Below, one piece after another: positions 1 through 14,909 of a DNA stretch of 15,022 bases. The position numbers were made by a program, and so were the translations under genes. Source of the DNA: Methanobacterium formicicum (GTDB lineage Archaea > Methanobacteriota > Methanobacteria > Methanobacteriales > Methanobacteriaceae). Each line of letters opens with the position of its first letter. Within the stretch, counting starts at the first letter, position 1. The notes below the pieces were generated by a model. That model was not told the origin of the DNA and did no database searches. It worked only from the letters and a program-made list of their open reading frames with translations. The stretch covers positions 1-15,022 of the forward strand of contig NZ_JARVXG010000025.1 of NCBI RefSeq assembly GCF_029848115.1, given 5' to 3'.

Positions 1-2
1 AC

Positions 3-605
<603 letters not shown>

Positions 606-626
606 GGATCTTATCTGAGTACCATC

Positions 627-784
627 GGGTATTCATTTAGTTCAAATCTTAGCTATTCATTAGCCCTGATGGGTTTATTAGTCCTAAAGGGCTCATTAAA
701 TCTTGAAGGTTCATTAATCTTGAAAGGTTTATTAGTCCTAAAGGGTTTATTAGTTCAACAGGGCTCATTGTCCCGAAGGGATCC
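627..784. repeat. Degenerate 18-bp tandem repeat array between tldD and the AMMECR1 gene
   Basis: Six clear units and one partial unit run head to tail: 671-688, 689-707, 708-725, 726-742, 743-760, 761-777 and 778-784. The forward consensus is GGGYTYATTARTCCTRAA. Units at 671 and 726 are nearly identical. A more degenerate prefix (627-670) carries recognisable ATTCATTTAG and ATTCATTAGCCCT pieces. There are no unique spacers, so this is not a CRISPR array. On the minus strand the array is open in one frame from an ATG at 786 to a TAA at 649 (45 codons), giving a hexapeptide repeat LINPLG / LINLSR / LMNLQD / LMSPLG / LINPSG. I see no good ribosome binding site for it, so I call it a repeat and not a gene. 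Confidence 0.85.
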
Positions 785-802
785 ATACAAAAACAGGGGG
801 AT

Positions 803-1369
<567 letters not shown>

Positions 1370-1386
1370 TTGGGAAATTTCACTCT

Positions 1387-1460
1387 AATGAATTTCCTTT
1401 TTTAAACCACAATGAATTTCCTTTTTTTTAACATTATTAAAAATTTAACATTATTAAAAA
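1387..1460. repeat. Two short perfect direct repeats with T-tracts downstream of the AMMECR1 gene
   Basis: AATGAATTTCCTTTTTT occurs at 1387-1403 and again at 1411-1427. It runs into TTTAACATTATTAAAAA at 1427-1443, copied exactly at 1444-1460. The two T-runs directly after the AMMECR1 stop codon are the kind of oligo-T stretch that terminates archaeal transcription, so the duplication has doubled a likely terminator. The remaining gap to about 1665 is AT-rich and shows no gene. Confidence 0.75.
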
Positions 1461-1669
1461 CAGAAAGTATATCTGTCAGGCCTAATCATTATTTAACAAG
1501 GAATACTTTTTTTAGGAAGATAATCCCAGTACTATAAGTGAATAGTTGTAAGTTATTCCCCACTGATTATTTTAAGAATATTTCAGTGAATAATGATTAT
1601 GTGAATGATAATTATCCATATTCTGAGTTCAAATACTTTAAAAATGATTTGGACTTGTAAAATAATTCA

Positions 1670-1702
1670 AATTCTTTAAAGAATTAATTCAGAATTAATT
1701 CA
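1670..1702. promoter_or_regulatory. Clustered palindromes upstream of the NOG1 gene
   Basis: AATTCTTTAAAGAATT at 1670-1685 is a perfect 16-bp palindrome. It overlaps two tandem copies of GAATTAATTCA (1681-1691 and 1692-1702), each containing the palindrome GAATTAATTC. The cluster ends about 33 nt before the first possible start codon, where a TATA/BRE region or regulator site would lie for a short-leader or leaderless archaeal transcript. Simple AT-richness makes palindromes commoner, so a regulatory role is inference. Confidence 0.4.
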
Positions 1703-1734
1703 GTATAATAGATGTAATATAAATTGAAAAAAAT

Positions 1735-2760
<1,026 letters not shown>

Positions 2761-2859
2761 TCTTCTTTGGGACGTTTTTTCTCTAAGTGGGTTGAATCCT
2801 TAATAGTGGAATAATCTCCCTGGATTTGGATAATTATTGAAGTTATGTGAGGGATTTCT

Positions 2860-3519
2860 ATGGACGAGAAAAAAACAAGACTGGAATCCAAAGGCCAAGA
2901 AAAAGGAGTTAAAGCCAAAGCTGCCGAGGTTAAAGACACTGTTTCAGAGAAAGGGGAAGAGGTTAAAGCTAAAGCTGCTGAGGTTAAAGATACTGTTTCT
3001 GATAAGGGGGAAGAAGTTAAAATCAAAGCTACTGAAGCTAAGGATACGGTTTCTGATAGAAGTAAAGAAATCAAAGAAAATGCCACGGTTAAAACTGAAG
3101 AACTACGTACCACTGCCGAAAAAGTGGTTAACGATGTACTGAAAACCATTCGTGAGAAACAGGAAGATCTGGGCAAAACCATCAATGACTACACTGCACC
3201 CAACACTCCCTATGTGGATCTCGTGGACACCCCCACTGAATTTATTCTCATAGCTGACCTTCCAGGAGTGGGTAAGGAAGATTTATCCGTGGATGTGACC
3301 CAGGAATCAGTGACCATCACTGCTACCTTCCCTGCAGCCATGGAGGGGGAAGATGTAAACTACATAAAAAGGGAAAGAGGTCATGGAGAAGTTACCCGTA
3401 CCCTGAAATTACCGGAAGAGATCAAAATTAAAGAGGCCAGTGCCAATTTTGAAGAATCAGCCCTGACCATAAAACTTCCCAAAATACTTCCTGAAACCCA
3501 AAAATTAGAAATCAACTAA
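2860..3519 (+). CDS. Small heat shock protein (Hsp20/alpha-crystallin) with LEA-like amphipathic repeat N-terminus
   Basis: The 219-residue protein has two parts. Residues 1 to about 110 are highly charged and carry an 18-residue repeat: 18-35, 36-53, 54-71 and a degenerate 72-89, of the form [18 protein letters not shown]. Residues about 118-219 are an alpha-crystallin domain with the A/D-LPGV-KEDLSV block, the G-V-R-LKLPEEI block near residue 180 and the [13 protein letters not shown] strand, ending in a LEI tripeptide resembling the I/V-x-I/V tail. Hsp20 proteins are ATP-independent holdases. The N-terminal extension resembles LEA group 3 or apolipoprotein-type helices and is unusual for this family. 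Start ATG 2860 is preceded by GTGAGGG. It lies 99 nt after the NOG1 gene; a hairpin terminator follows. Confidence 0.9.
   Translation: MDEKKTRLESKGQEKGVKAKAAEVKDTVSEKGEEVKAKAAEVKDTVSDKGEEVKIKATEAKDTVSDRSKEIKENATVKTEELRTTAEKVVNDVLKTIREKQEDLGKTINDYTAPNTPYVDLVDTPTEFILIADLPGVGKEDLSVDVTQESVTITATFPAAMEGEDVNYIKRERGHGEVTRTLKLPEEIKIKEASANFEESALTIKLPKILPETQKLEIN
2911..3126 (+). repeat. 54-bp in-frame tandem repeat inside the Hsp20 gene
   Basis: Three clear 54-bp copies (2911-2964, 2965-3018, 3019-3072) and one eroded copy (3073-3126) encode the 18-residue helical repeat. Copies 1 and 2 differ at seven codons: six differences are synonymous (for example GCC/GCT twice, GAC/GAT, TCA/TCT) and one is the conservative Glu/Asp change. 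The protein sequence of the repeat has therefore been kept while its DNA drifted. Confidence 0.92.
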
Positions 3520-3554
3520 AGTCTGGGATACTCCCAGATTCATCTATTTTTTTT
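3520..3554 (+). terminator. Hairpin plus T-run terminator after the Hsp20 gene
   Basis: TCTGGGA at 3522-3528 pairs with TCCCAGA at 3532-3538 around a three-base loop, extendable by G-T and A-T pairs to nine pairs. A run of eight T follows at 3547-3554. It begins one base after the stop codon. This looks like a strong intrinsic-type terminator. Confidence 0.75.
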
Positions 3555-3671
3555 ATCTAAATTCCTTAAATTATGGTTTAATCATTATTTTCAGACTCAT
3601 AACTTTTTTTAAATGCCGTAAATTCTAAATTCACAAAAAACTAAATTAACAAAAAATTAGCTCTTATTTTT

Positions 3672-3714
3672 TCAGGGAAATCCTGATTAATTATCAAAAA
3701 TTAATTATCAAAAA
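3672..3714. repeat. Small hairpin and 14-bp tandem duplication in a convergent gap
   Basis: TCAGG/CCTGA (3672-3676 and 3682-3686) form a short stem. Then TTAATTATCAAAAA occurs twice in tandem (3687-3700, 3701-3714). The gap 3555-3773 lies between two convergent genes and is otherwise featureless AT-rich DNA with T- and A-runs that could end transcription from both sides. Confidence 0.5.
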
Positions 3715-3773
3715 TATTTATCTAAAAAAGGGTGGGGTATTGATTTAAGGAAAAATTAGAGGGAAATAAAGAA

Positions 3774-4778
<1,005 letters not shown>

Positions 4779-4823
4779 TTTGGTCCCTCAATATGTAATA
4801 ATCATAGTTGATAGTGTAAATAG

Positions 4824-4842
4824 GTCACCAGACTGTGGTGAC
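4824..4842 (-). promoter_or_regulatory. Perfect hairpin/operator in the leader of the SIS-domain gene
   Basis: GTCACCA (4824-4830) and TGGTGAC (4836-4842) form a perfect 7-bp inverted repeat around a five-base loop, in otherwise AT-rich DNA 46 nt upstream of the SIS start codon. A TATA-like AGTATTTATTAAAATAG on the minus strand lies about 40 nt further upstream (around 4880-4896), so the palindrome would fall just after the transcription start, as a leader hairpin or a repressor site. Confidence 0.5.
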
Positions 4843-5047
4843 GGAATTAATTGACTTGTTATTACTACTAAATTTGATCTATTTTAATAAATACTTTCTC
4901 ATGGTATTCTAAACTTCTCAATTAAGTGATTGCCTTTTTAAGGTATAAAATGGCTTATTTAATAGGAGTTTGAGTTTAAATTGATTACCTATATTCATAA
5001 AAATTTAGGATAGCTTTTATACATCAGAAGGTTATGGTTTATAATTT

Positions 5048-5605
5048 TTACTTTTTCTGGGAAATGAATAATTTGGCCAGGCACACTGCCATTTCTGCCA
5101 GTTCTTCAACTTCCATTCCCACCATTACCATCATGGGTTCTTTTCCCCAGGCACCATGGTGGTAGATGATATCAGGAACAGCACCATTTAGATTTTCTAC
5201 AGCTATTTTGACGCCCCATGAAATGGTGCTACCCTCTTTTTTGGCCACTTCTTCTGGTTCATTGCTACGATCATAACTGGAAACCCTTAAACCCAGTTTA
5301 CGGCATATTTCCACTAGATCGGGGTGATATTTAATGTTAAGGGCACTGCGCCTTTCAGGATCATAGTGCATGACTCCCAAAACAAGTCGGGCCATATGGG
5401 ATGAAGCACCAAAATCAGGAACTGCCACTGCACGGGGCAGGCCATGGACACTGGTTATACGTCCGGGAATCCCGGCCACATCATCTATGGTTTGGGCATC
5501 CCTTTTGGCCATTACCAGGTTACTCCGGACTTCGGGGATTAACTGTGCAAATTCTGGTGAATTCTCTAAAATATGCACGGCCCTTTCCAGCTTCTCTATT
5601 ATCAT
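5048..5605 (-). CDS. ThiN-domain protein (thiamine-phosphate synthase family), stand-alone
   Basis: The 185-residue protein consists of a short N-terminal helical segment (about 1-45: [21 protein letters not shown]) and a ThiN domain. Diagnostic pieces are [19 protein letters not shown], the SSHMARLVL segment, [26 protein letters not shown] and [16 protein letters not shown]. The conserved Arg of the RSALNIKY block and the His of YHHG are in place. ThiN normally occurs fused behind ThiD or behind a DNA-binding HTH (ThiR regulators). Neither partner is present: no HTH and no kinase domain. It may be a monofunctional thiamine-phosphate synthase joining HMP-PP and thiazole phosphate. A TATATT box on the minus strand (about 5627-5634) lies about 25 nt from the ATG and there is no obvious ribosome binding site, so a leaderless mRNA is likely. 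Confidence 0.82.
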   Translation of the reverse strand: MIIEKLERAVHILENSPEFAQLIPEVRSNLVMAKRDAQTIDDVAGIPGRITSVHGLPRAVAVPDFGASSHMARLVLGVMHYDPERRSALNIKYHPDLVEICRKLGLRVSSYDRSNEPEEVAKKEGSTISWGVKIAVENLNGAVPDIIYHHGAWGKEPMMVMVGMEVEELAEMAVCLAKLFISQKK

Positions 5606-5624
5606 GAATATGAGTTTAAAATCA

Positions 5625-5637
5625 ATGGAATATAAGT
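5625..5637 (-). promoter_or_regulatory. Probable TATA box of the ThiN gene (leaderless)
   Basis: The minus strand reads ACTTATATTCC here, with the centre about 25 nt upstream of ATG 5605. Archaeal initiation about 25 nt downstream of TATA would place the RNA start at or next to the start codon, in agreement with the lack of a ribosome binding site. Confidence 0.45.
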
Positions 5638-5869
5638 TTTGGTGTGGGGGTTGTCAGGGAAATTTTCCAGTAAATTTGTCTCCTAGCCTACCTTCCACTG
5701 TTACATGAATATAACACCACAGCACATAATCTATCGATTAATATAATCAACACTAAAAAATCATTTTAAAGAGATTCAAACTAATTTATAGGGTTAATAT
5801 TTCTTTAACTCATCTTTAACATTAATAATTAACATTTTTACTTTTCTAGTCTCTGAATATTGTCTCAAA

Positions 5870-5997
5870 TCTGGCCGGGGGAGGGGAATATTGTTATGGG
5901 GCAACAGCAGACTCAGATCTAAAGGCACATCACCCGGTGGGTTAGAGAAGGGGTGGGTGTCCCAAATGGAGGATCAGGACTAGGACTCCCCATCACA
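5870..5997 (+). other. GC-rich intergenic island, candidate structured RNA
   Basis: Within the otherwise very AT-rich 550-nt gap between the divergent ThiN and wall-protein genes, about 130 nt are strikingly G-rich. No reading frame of useful length runs through either strand. Foldable elements on the plus strand: UCUA (5918-5921) with UAGA (5943-5946) extended by ACCC (5932-5935) with GGGU (5939-5942); and GGUGGG (5952-5957) with CCCAUC (5989-5994) extended by GUCC (5959-5962) with GGAC (5983-5986). ACAUCACCC (5927-5935) can alternatively pair with the GGGUGGGUGU at 5951-5960, excluding the later hairpin. The second stem is followed directly by ACA. I do not recognise the family; SRP and RNase P RNA signatures are absent. 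Confidence 0.4.
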
Positions 5998-6010
5998 AAT
6001 TCCAATTCTA

Positions 6011-6034
6011 AGGCTTTTAAATCCAAAAAAGCCT
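6011..6034 (+). terminator. 8-bp hairpin downstream of the GC-rich island
   Basis: AGGCTTTT (6011-6018) pairs perfectly with AAAAGCCT (6027-6034) around an eight-base loop. It may close or terminate a transcript from the GC island. No strong T-run follows, so termination is uncertain. Confidence 0.4.
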
Positions 6035-6068
6035 CATGTAAGGGTTTCTTTGCCAAAAATAAATGAAA

Positions 6069-8647
<2,579 letters not shown>

Positions 8648-8654
8648 ACACATT

Positions 8655-8671
8655 CTTTTTTTCTTTTTTTT
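8655..8671 (+). terminator. Oligo-T terminator after the wall-protein gene
   Basis: Two T-runs interrupted by one C follow the stop codon within about 25 nt. This is the common archaeal oligo-T termination signal; no strong hairpin precedes it. Confidence 0.6.
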
Positions 8672-8701
8672 ATTCCCCTTAGCGGGAGCTAGGTAAGTTC
8701 G

Positions 8702-8801
8702 ATAAAAATCCTAGCATTCTAAAAATAAAAATCTTGCATCCCTAAAAAAAATAAAAAACCTAAACATCCAAAAAAATAAAAATCCTGAATATCCCTAAAA
8801 G
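8702..8801. repeat. Four-copy degenerate 25-bp tandem repeat in a convergent gap
   Basis: Units 8702-8724, 8725-8750, 8751-8775 and 8776-8801 each begin ATAAAAA, continue with a C-containing core (TCCTAGCATTC, TCTTGCATCCC, ACCTAAACATCC, TCCTGAATATCCC) and end in an A-run. The array separates the convergent wall-protein and ribL genes. A GCTAGG/CCTAGC inverted repeat (about 8688-8716) overlaps its left end. No gene is visible in 8648-8909. Confidence 0.7.
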
Positions 8802-8909
8802 TTAAATAGGGGATTTAGTAGTGTGGAGGCAATAATCTCACTACCCCCCATCAAAGTCAGTAAATTCCATTTTTAAAACCTTATCATGCTACTTCCAGCG
8901 TGAAAGTGA

Positions 8910-9368
<459 letters not shown>

Positions 9369-9465
9369 TACACCTCTTGTAAAAATTATTTTAATATGTG
9401 TTATTTGTTAATTAACTTCTCAAATAGAGTAAATTCGCCCATAGTTCATCTGTCTTTAGTCAGTT

Positions 9466-9499
<34 letters not shown>

Positions 9500-9558
9500 T
9501 TAAAAAATTTTCCAGCACACAAACAGGGGGTAAGATAACCACCAAAAAACTTCAGTCC

Positions 9559-9674
<116 letters not shown>

Positions 9675-9701
9675 GTAAAAATCATATCTTTGGTAATTAT
9701 C

Positions 9702-11309
<1,608 letters not shown>

Positions 11310-11362
11310 ACTGGGTTATCATAAATCAGAGTGGGCTGATTAAAAATAATCCCCTCCCCTAT

Positions 11363-11382
11363 TTTTCTATTTTTTTTTATTT
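11363..11382 (+). terminator. Oligo-T terminator after the flippase gene
   Basis: T-runs TTTTTCTATTTTTTTTTATTTT follow the flippase stop by about 50 nt, in an otherwise AT-rich gap of 208 nt with no hairpin of note. No remnant of an ATP-binding PEP synthase domain is visible in the gap. Confidence 0.55.
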
Positions 11383-11517
11383 TGGATAAAACTTATTTTA
11401 CTCACCTTATAGCTTATTAAATTGGCAAATACATTTTTCTACAGTCTTTAATCCTCTAATTTCCCCTTAATATAGAATATCCCAAATTATTTCCCTGATC
11501 ATTGACAAAATATATCT

Positions 11518-12753
11518 ATGATTGTGGTGAGGGGCATTGGAACCGGCCCTTACGTGGGTGTGGGGCAGGTTAGAAAGATAGAAAGGGATGAGGACCTCCT
11601 GAAACTCGTAGGGGGAGAAATAGTAGTGGTATCCCGAGCATCACGGGACATGCTATCCTATCTTCACCGGGCAGGAGGAGTGGTCACGGATTATGGTGGC
11701 CTAACCAGCCATGTGGCCATTGTTCTCCGGGAGATGAAGGTACCCTGTGTGGTGGGAACCGGTAATGGAACGGAAAAACTCCAGGAAAACACCATAGTAA
11801 CGGTAGACGGCAACACTGGCAATATTTACCAGGGGTTCATGGAGAGGGAGGGGAAGAAGGATACTTCACTGATCTATCTCCCGGCCACCAACATCAAAGT
11901 TAACTTAAATGTCCCGGAAATCGCCTGGAAGGTGGCTTCCCTGGCTGATGGTGTGGGATCCATACGCATTGAAAACAGTATCATCCGCACGGGAAAACAC
12001 CCCCAAATACTCCTTGAAGAGGGAAAATTAGTCCAAGTTATTGCTGATGCCGTCCGTTTGATAGCCGATGCATTCTGCCCCAAACCAGTATGGTTCCGCA
12101 CCTTTGACATACCCACTGACGAGTTGAAACGCCTGGAAGGGGGCAGCATGGAACCTGCGGAAAAAAATCCTTTAATGGGGCTGAGGGGCATTCACAAGGA
12201 TCTTAAAAATCCTGAAATTCTTAAGGCAGAATTTAACGCCATAATGGAACTCATTGAGGAGGGGTATGATAATTTGGGAGTTAAAATACCCCTGGTGCGT
12301 GATGTTTCTGAATACCAGGAGGCCAAAAAAGTCATGAAGGAAGTGGGACTCAAACCCCACCGTGATCTGCCAGTGGGGGCATCAATTGAAACCCCCTCGG
12401 CAGTTTTCACCCTGGAAGAGTTTATAAAGGATGGAATGGACTTTGCAACCCTGGGCATGAGTGACATGGCCATGTGCTCCCTGGCGGTTGACCGCAGGGG
12501 GGTCAGGGTAGCCAAACACTTCAACTTAACCCACCCTTCAGTTTTGACCATGATAAAAACAGTTATCGAAACCTGCAATCAACAGGGGATTGAAAGCTGT
12601 ATCTGTGGATATGCTGGTTCCGATCCAGATATTGTAAGGTGGCTGGTGAAGACCGGTATCACTTCCATATCCACCAACCCGGATCAGATTCTTAAAATCC
12701 GAAAAGTAGTGGATATCGCCGAAAGGACTCTAATACAAAGGGAACTAGCCTAG
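11518..12753 (+). CDS. PEP-synthase-like protein lacking the ATP-binding domain (phosphohistidine plus PEP-binding domains)
   Basis: The 411-residue protein matches only the C-terminal half of PEP synthase/PPDK. Residues about 1-105 are the swivelling phosphohistidine domain, with His65 in GLTSHVAIVLRE. Residues about 125-400 are the PEP/pyruvate TIM barrel: RTFD (194-197), ENP-like KNPLMGLRG (to 224), Glu291 in SIETPSA, GMSDMAM (313-319) and Cys363 in ICGYAGSDPD, the expected acid/base Cys. The usual N-terminal ATP-grasp domain is absent and the frame starts cleanly at the mobile domain, so this is not a local truncation. The normally strict GTNDLTQ loop reads GMSDMAM here. It may work with a separate ATP-binding subunit, or be a regulatory or differently specific PEP-binding protein. 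No clear ribosome binding site precedes the ATG; a TATA-like TTAATATAGAATAT is about 40 nt upstream. Confidence 0.8.
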   Translation: MIVVRGIGTGPYVGVGQVRKIERDEDLLKLVGGEIVVVSRASRDMLSYLHRAGGVVTDYGGLTSHVAIVLREMKVPCVVGTGNGTEKLQENTIVTVDGNTGNIYQGFMEREGKKDTSLIYLPATNIKVNLNVPEIAWKVASLADGVGSIRIENSIIRTGKHPQILLEEGKLVQVIADAVRLIADAFCPKPVWFRTFDIPTDELKRLEGGSMEPAEKNPLMGLRGIHKDLKNPEILKAEFNAIMELIEEGYDNLGVKIPLVRDVSEYQEAKKVMKEVGLKPHRDLPVGASIETPSAVFTLEEFIKDGMDFATLGMSDMAMCSLAVDRRGVRVAKHFNLTHPSVLTMIKTVIETCNQQGIESCICGYAGSDPDIVRWLVKTGITSISTNPDQILKIRKVVDIAERTLIQRELA

Positions 12754-12785
12754 AGATCAGGACACCAAAAAGATTGAAAAATTCA

Positions 12786-12819
12786 TTTTTCATAATCAAG
12801 GGGCTATTTATCATAAGGG

Positions 12820-12840
<21 letters not shown>
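12786..12840. repeat. Short tandem duplication covering the 3' end of hisA
   Basis: TTTTTCATAATCAAGGG occurs at 12786-12802 and 12823-12839, with a shortened copy (CTATTTATCATAAGGGC) between. The second copy holds the last codons of hisA; the others lie just beyond its stop. The unit (GGGCTATTT-TCATAA) resembles the 18-bp units of the 627-784 array. Confidence 0.75.
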
Positions 12841-13533
<693 letters not shown>

Positions 13534-13577
13534 GAAAATCACCTTCACATTATAATTTCGTACTATTTTTTCGACTT

Positions 13578-13592
13578 ATTCTTTATATTTTT
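13578..13592 (-). promoter_or_regulatory. Probable TATA box of hisA
   Basis: The minus strand reads AAAAAAATATAAAGAA, about 50 nt before the hisA ATG. This would leave a leader of about 25 nt containing the GGTGA ribosome site. Confidence 0.5.
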
Positions 13593-13867
13593 TTGTTTAA
13601 GTTATACAAAAAACAGTTATCATAACAAACTATTTCATTTGACTTTTTCGTACGCATTTCTCAACTTACTTATTACATTTTAAATCAATTAGTATAAATT
13701 CGATTATTAAAGAAATTTTAACTCCAGATTATCACTTCATAGTATTTTTTTTAGATTTTTTAATAATATTAATTCTGTTAATATAGAACTAACTCATTAA
13801 AACCTTGATTTCACGATCTTTTACTTATAAAAAAATCATGAATCCATAATAATGATTGAACTTATTT

Positions 13868-13925
13868 TTACCCTAATCATATGTTGCCAAGTTCATTTCC
13901 AGTTAATGATAAAAAATTAGGGTAA
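13868..13925. repeat. Perfect 10-bp inverted repeat in the AT-rich hisA-DUF2971 gap
   Basis: TTACCCTAAT (13868-13877) and ATTAGGGTAA (13916-13925) are exact inverted copies around a 38-nt loop; inner ATCAT/ATGAT segments can extend the pairing. It lies about 100 nt downstream of the DUF2971 stop. The gap 13593-14024 is otherwise AT-rich without a gene. Confidence 0.5.
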
Positions 13926-14024
13926 GTAATTATCTAACTCAAACATTAAGTTAAACATTTTACTGAAAAAACATTTTCATCTTACAATTAGAGTTATTAT
14001 TATAATCTTTAGCTTATACCCAAT

Positions 14025-14909
14025 TTACCGTTTTAAAATGATGTTTGACTCAAGTTTAAATTCTGATGGTTTGATTTGCATCTTGTAAACACTGATATTT
14101 TTTTCTTTTCCTATTTCAATGATTTTTTTACTATTTTCTATATCAGCCATTGCACCCAAATAGATCGCTTTTGGTTTAGGAACAGGTAGATATATTGATT
14201 TATATTTAACATTTTTATAAGGAAAAACGTACCTCCATTCTTTTTCATAAGCCCAAACTTTAGACTTAATCAAAGCATTATAAAAAATAGCCATATTATT
14301 AGCTTTTGTAGTTGATTGAGGAAGTGCTAATCCTTTTAAAATATCTTCGGGTCGAATTTTGCCCATATATTTTTTTAAGACATTGTCAAATTCTTTATTA
14401 GAATCCGGCATGTAATCTTTCATATCAAAAATAGCTTCCTGATAAATAACAGGAAAAATGAAACGTGTTACTTGATTATCTAATCCTAATTCTTTAAAAT
14501 CATATTCGACACAAAAACCTTTATGTTGATCTGAATAATGACTCCACATCAAAATGGATTCATATGTTTCACTAAAACAAGTTACATGAATCTTATTTTT
14601 TAAACCAAAATCCAAATAACCCTCTTTAAAATCCTTTTTTTCATTTTTAATACATTCATCACGTTTTTCTAACGATATATCTGGTTTAGTTTTCATACAA
14701 AGAAACTTAGCTAAATGATGAATAATATCGTTTTTTCCTCTTAGTTTAAAGAATTCCTTATTTGATACCTTAAACCCTCTTTGTTTTAATTCATCAAAAA
14801 TATGTTTTAAAAGAACATTTCTAATATAGTCCTCATCTAAATCTTTCGAAGCCATTTTTAAAGCACAATCAAAAGGATCATTGAACTCAGTTGGTCTTGA
14901 AAGATGCAT
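14025..14909 (-). CDS. DUF2971-family protein, N-terminus apparently cut off by a frameshift
   Basis: From ATG 14909 the protein has 294 residues and opens on MHLSRPTEFNDPFDC, which is the first conserved motif of DUF2971. Further family features are HVTCFSETYESILMWSHYSDQHKGFCVEYDF and KVWAYEKEWRYVFP. Family members normally have 20-40 residues before the FNDPFD motif, including a Tyr-rich K-Y-type start. Upstream of the ATG the frame stays open for 13 codons without any start and meets TAA at 14951-14949, next to an eight-A run. Adding one base in that run opens a frame to a GTG at 15019. Function is unknown; such genes often sit in accessory regions. Base composition is clearly more AT-rich than the neighbouring genes. 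Confidence 0.75.
   Translation of the reverse strand: MHLSRPTEFNDPFDCALKMASKDLDEDYIRNVLLKHIFDELKQRGFKVSNKEFFKLRGKNDIIHHLAKFLCMKTKPDISLEKRDECIKNEKKDFKEGYLDFGLKNKIHVTCFSETYESILMWSHYSDQHKGFCVEYDFKELGLDNQVTRFIFPVIYQEAIFDMKDYMPDSNKEFDNVLKKYMGKIRPEDILKGLALPQSTTKANNMAIFYNALIKSKVWAYEKEWRYVFPYKNVKYKSIYLPVPKPKAIYLGAMADIENSKKIIEIGKEKNISVYKMQIKPSEFKLESNIILKR

Noticed and set aside
627..784. CRISPR array
   Set aside because: The units are directly adjacent, degenerate and without unique spacers.
5370..5708. 112-codon plus-strand ORF over the start of the ThiN gene
   Set aside because: It is a shadow of the ThiN coding frame, low complexity, with no ribosome site.
5870..5997. SRP RNA, RNase P RNA or fluoride riboswitch
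   Set aside because: I could not find the conserved SRP domain IV loop, RNase P core or crcB consensus; left as unassigned.
5929..5997. Minus-strand small ORF (24 codons starting MGSPSPDPP) in the GC island
   Set aside because: Too short, no ribosome site, and composition is explained by the G-rich plus strand.
12192..12578. 128-codon minus-strand ORF inside the PEP-synthase-like gene
   Set aside because: It is antisense to strongly conserved motifs of the plus-strand protein and shows no family of its own.
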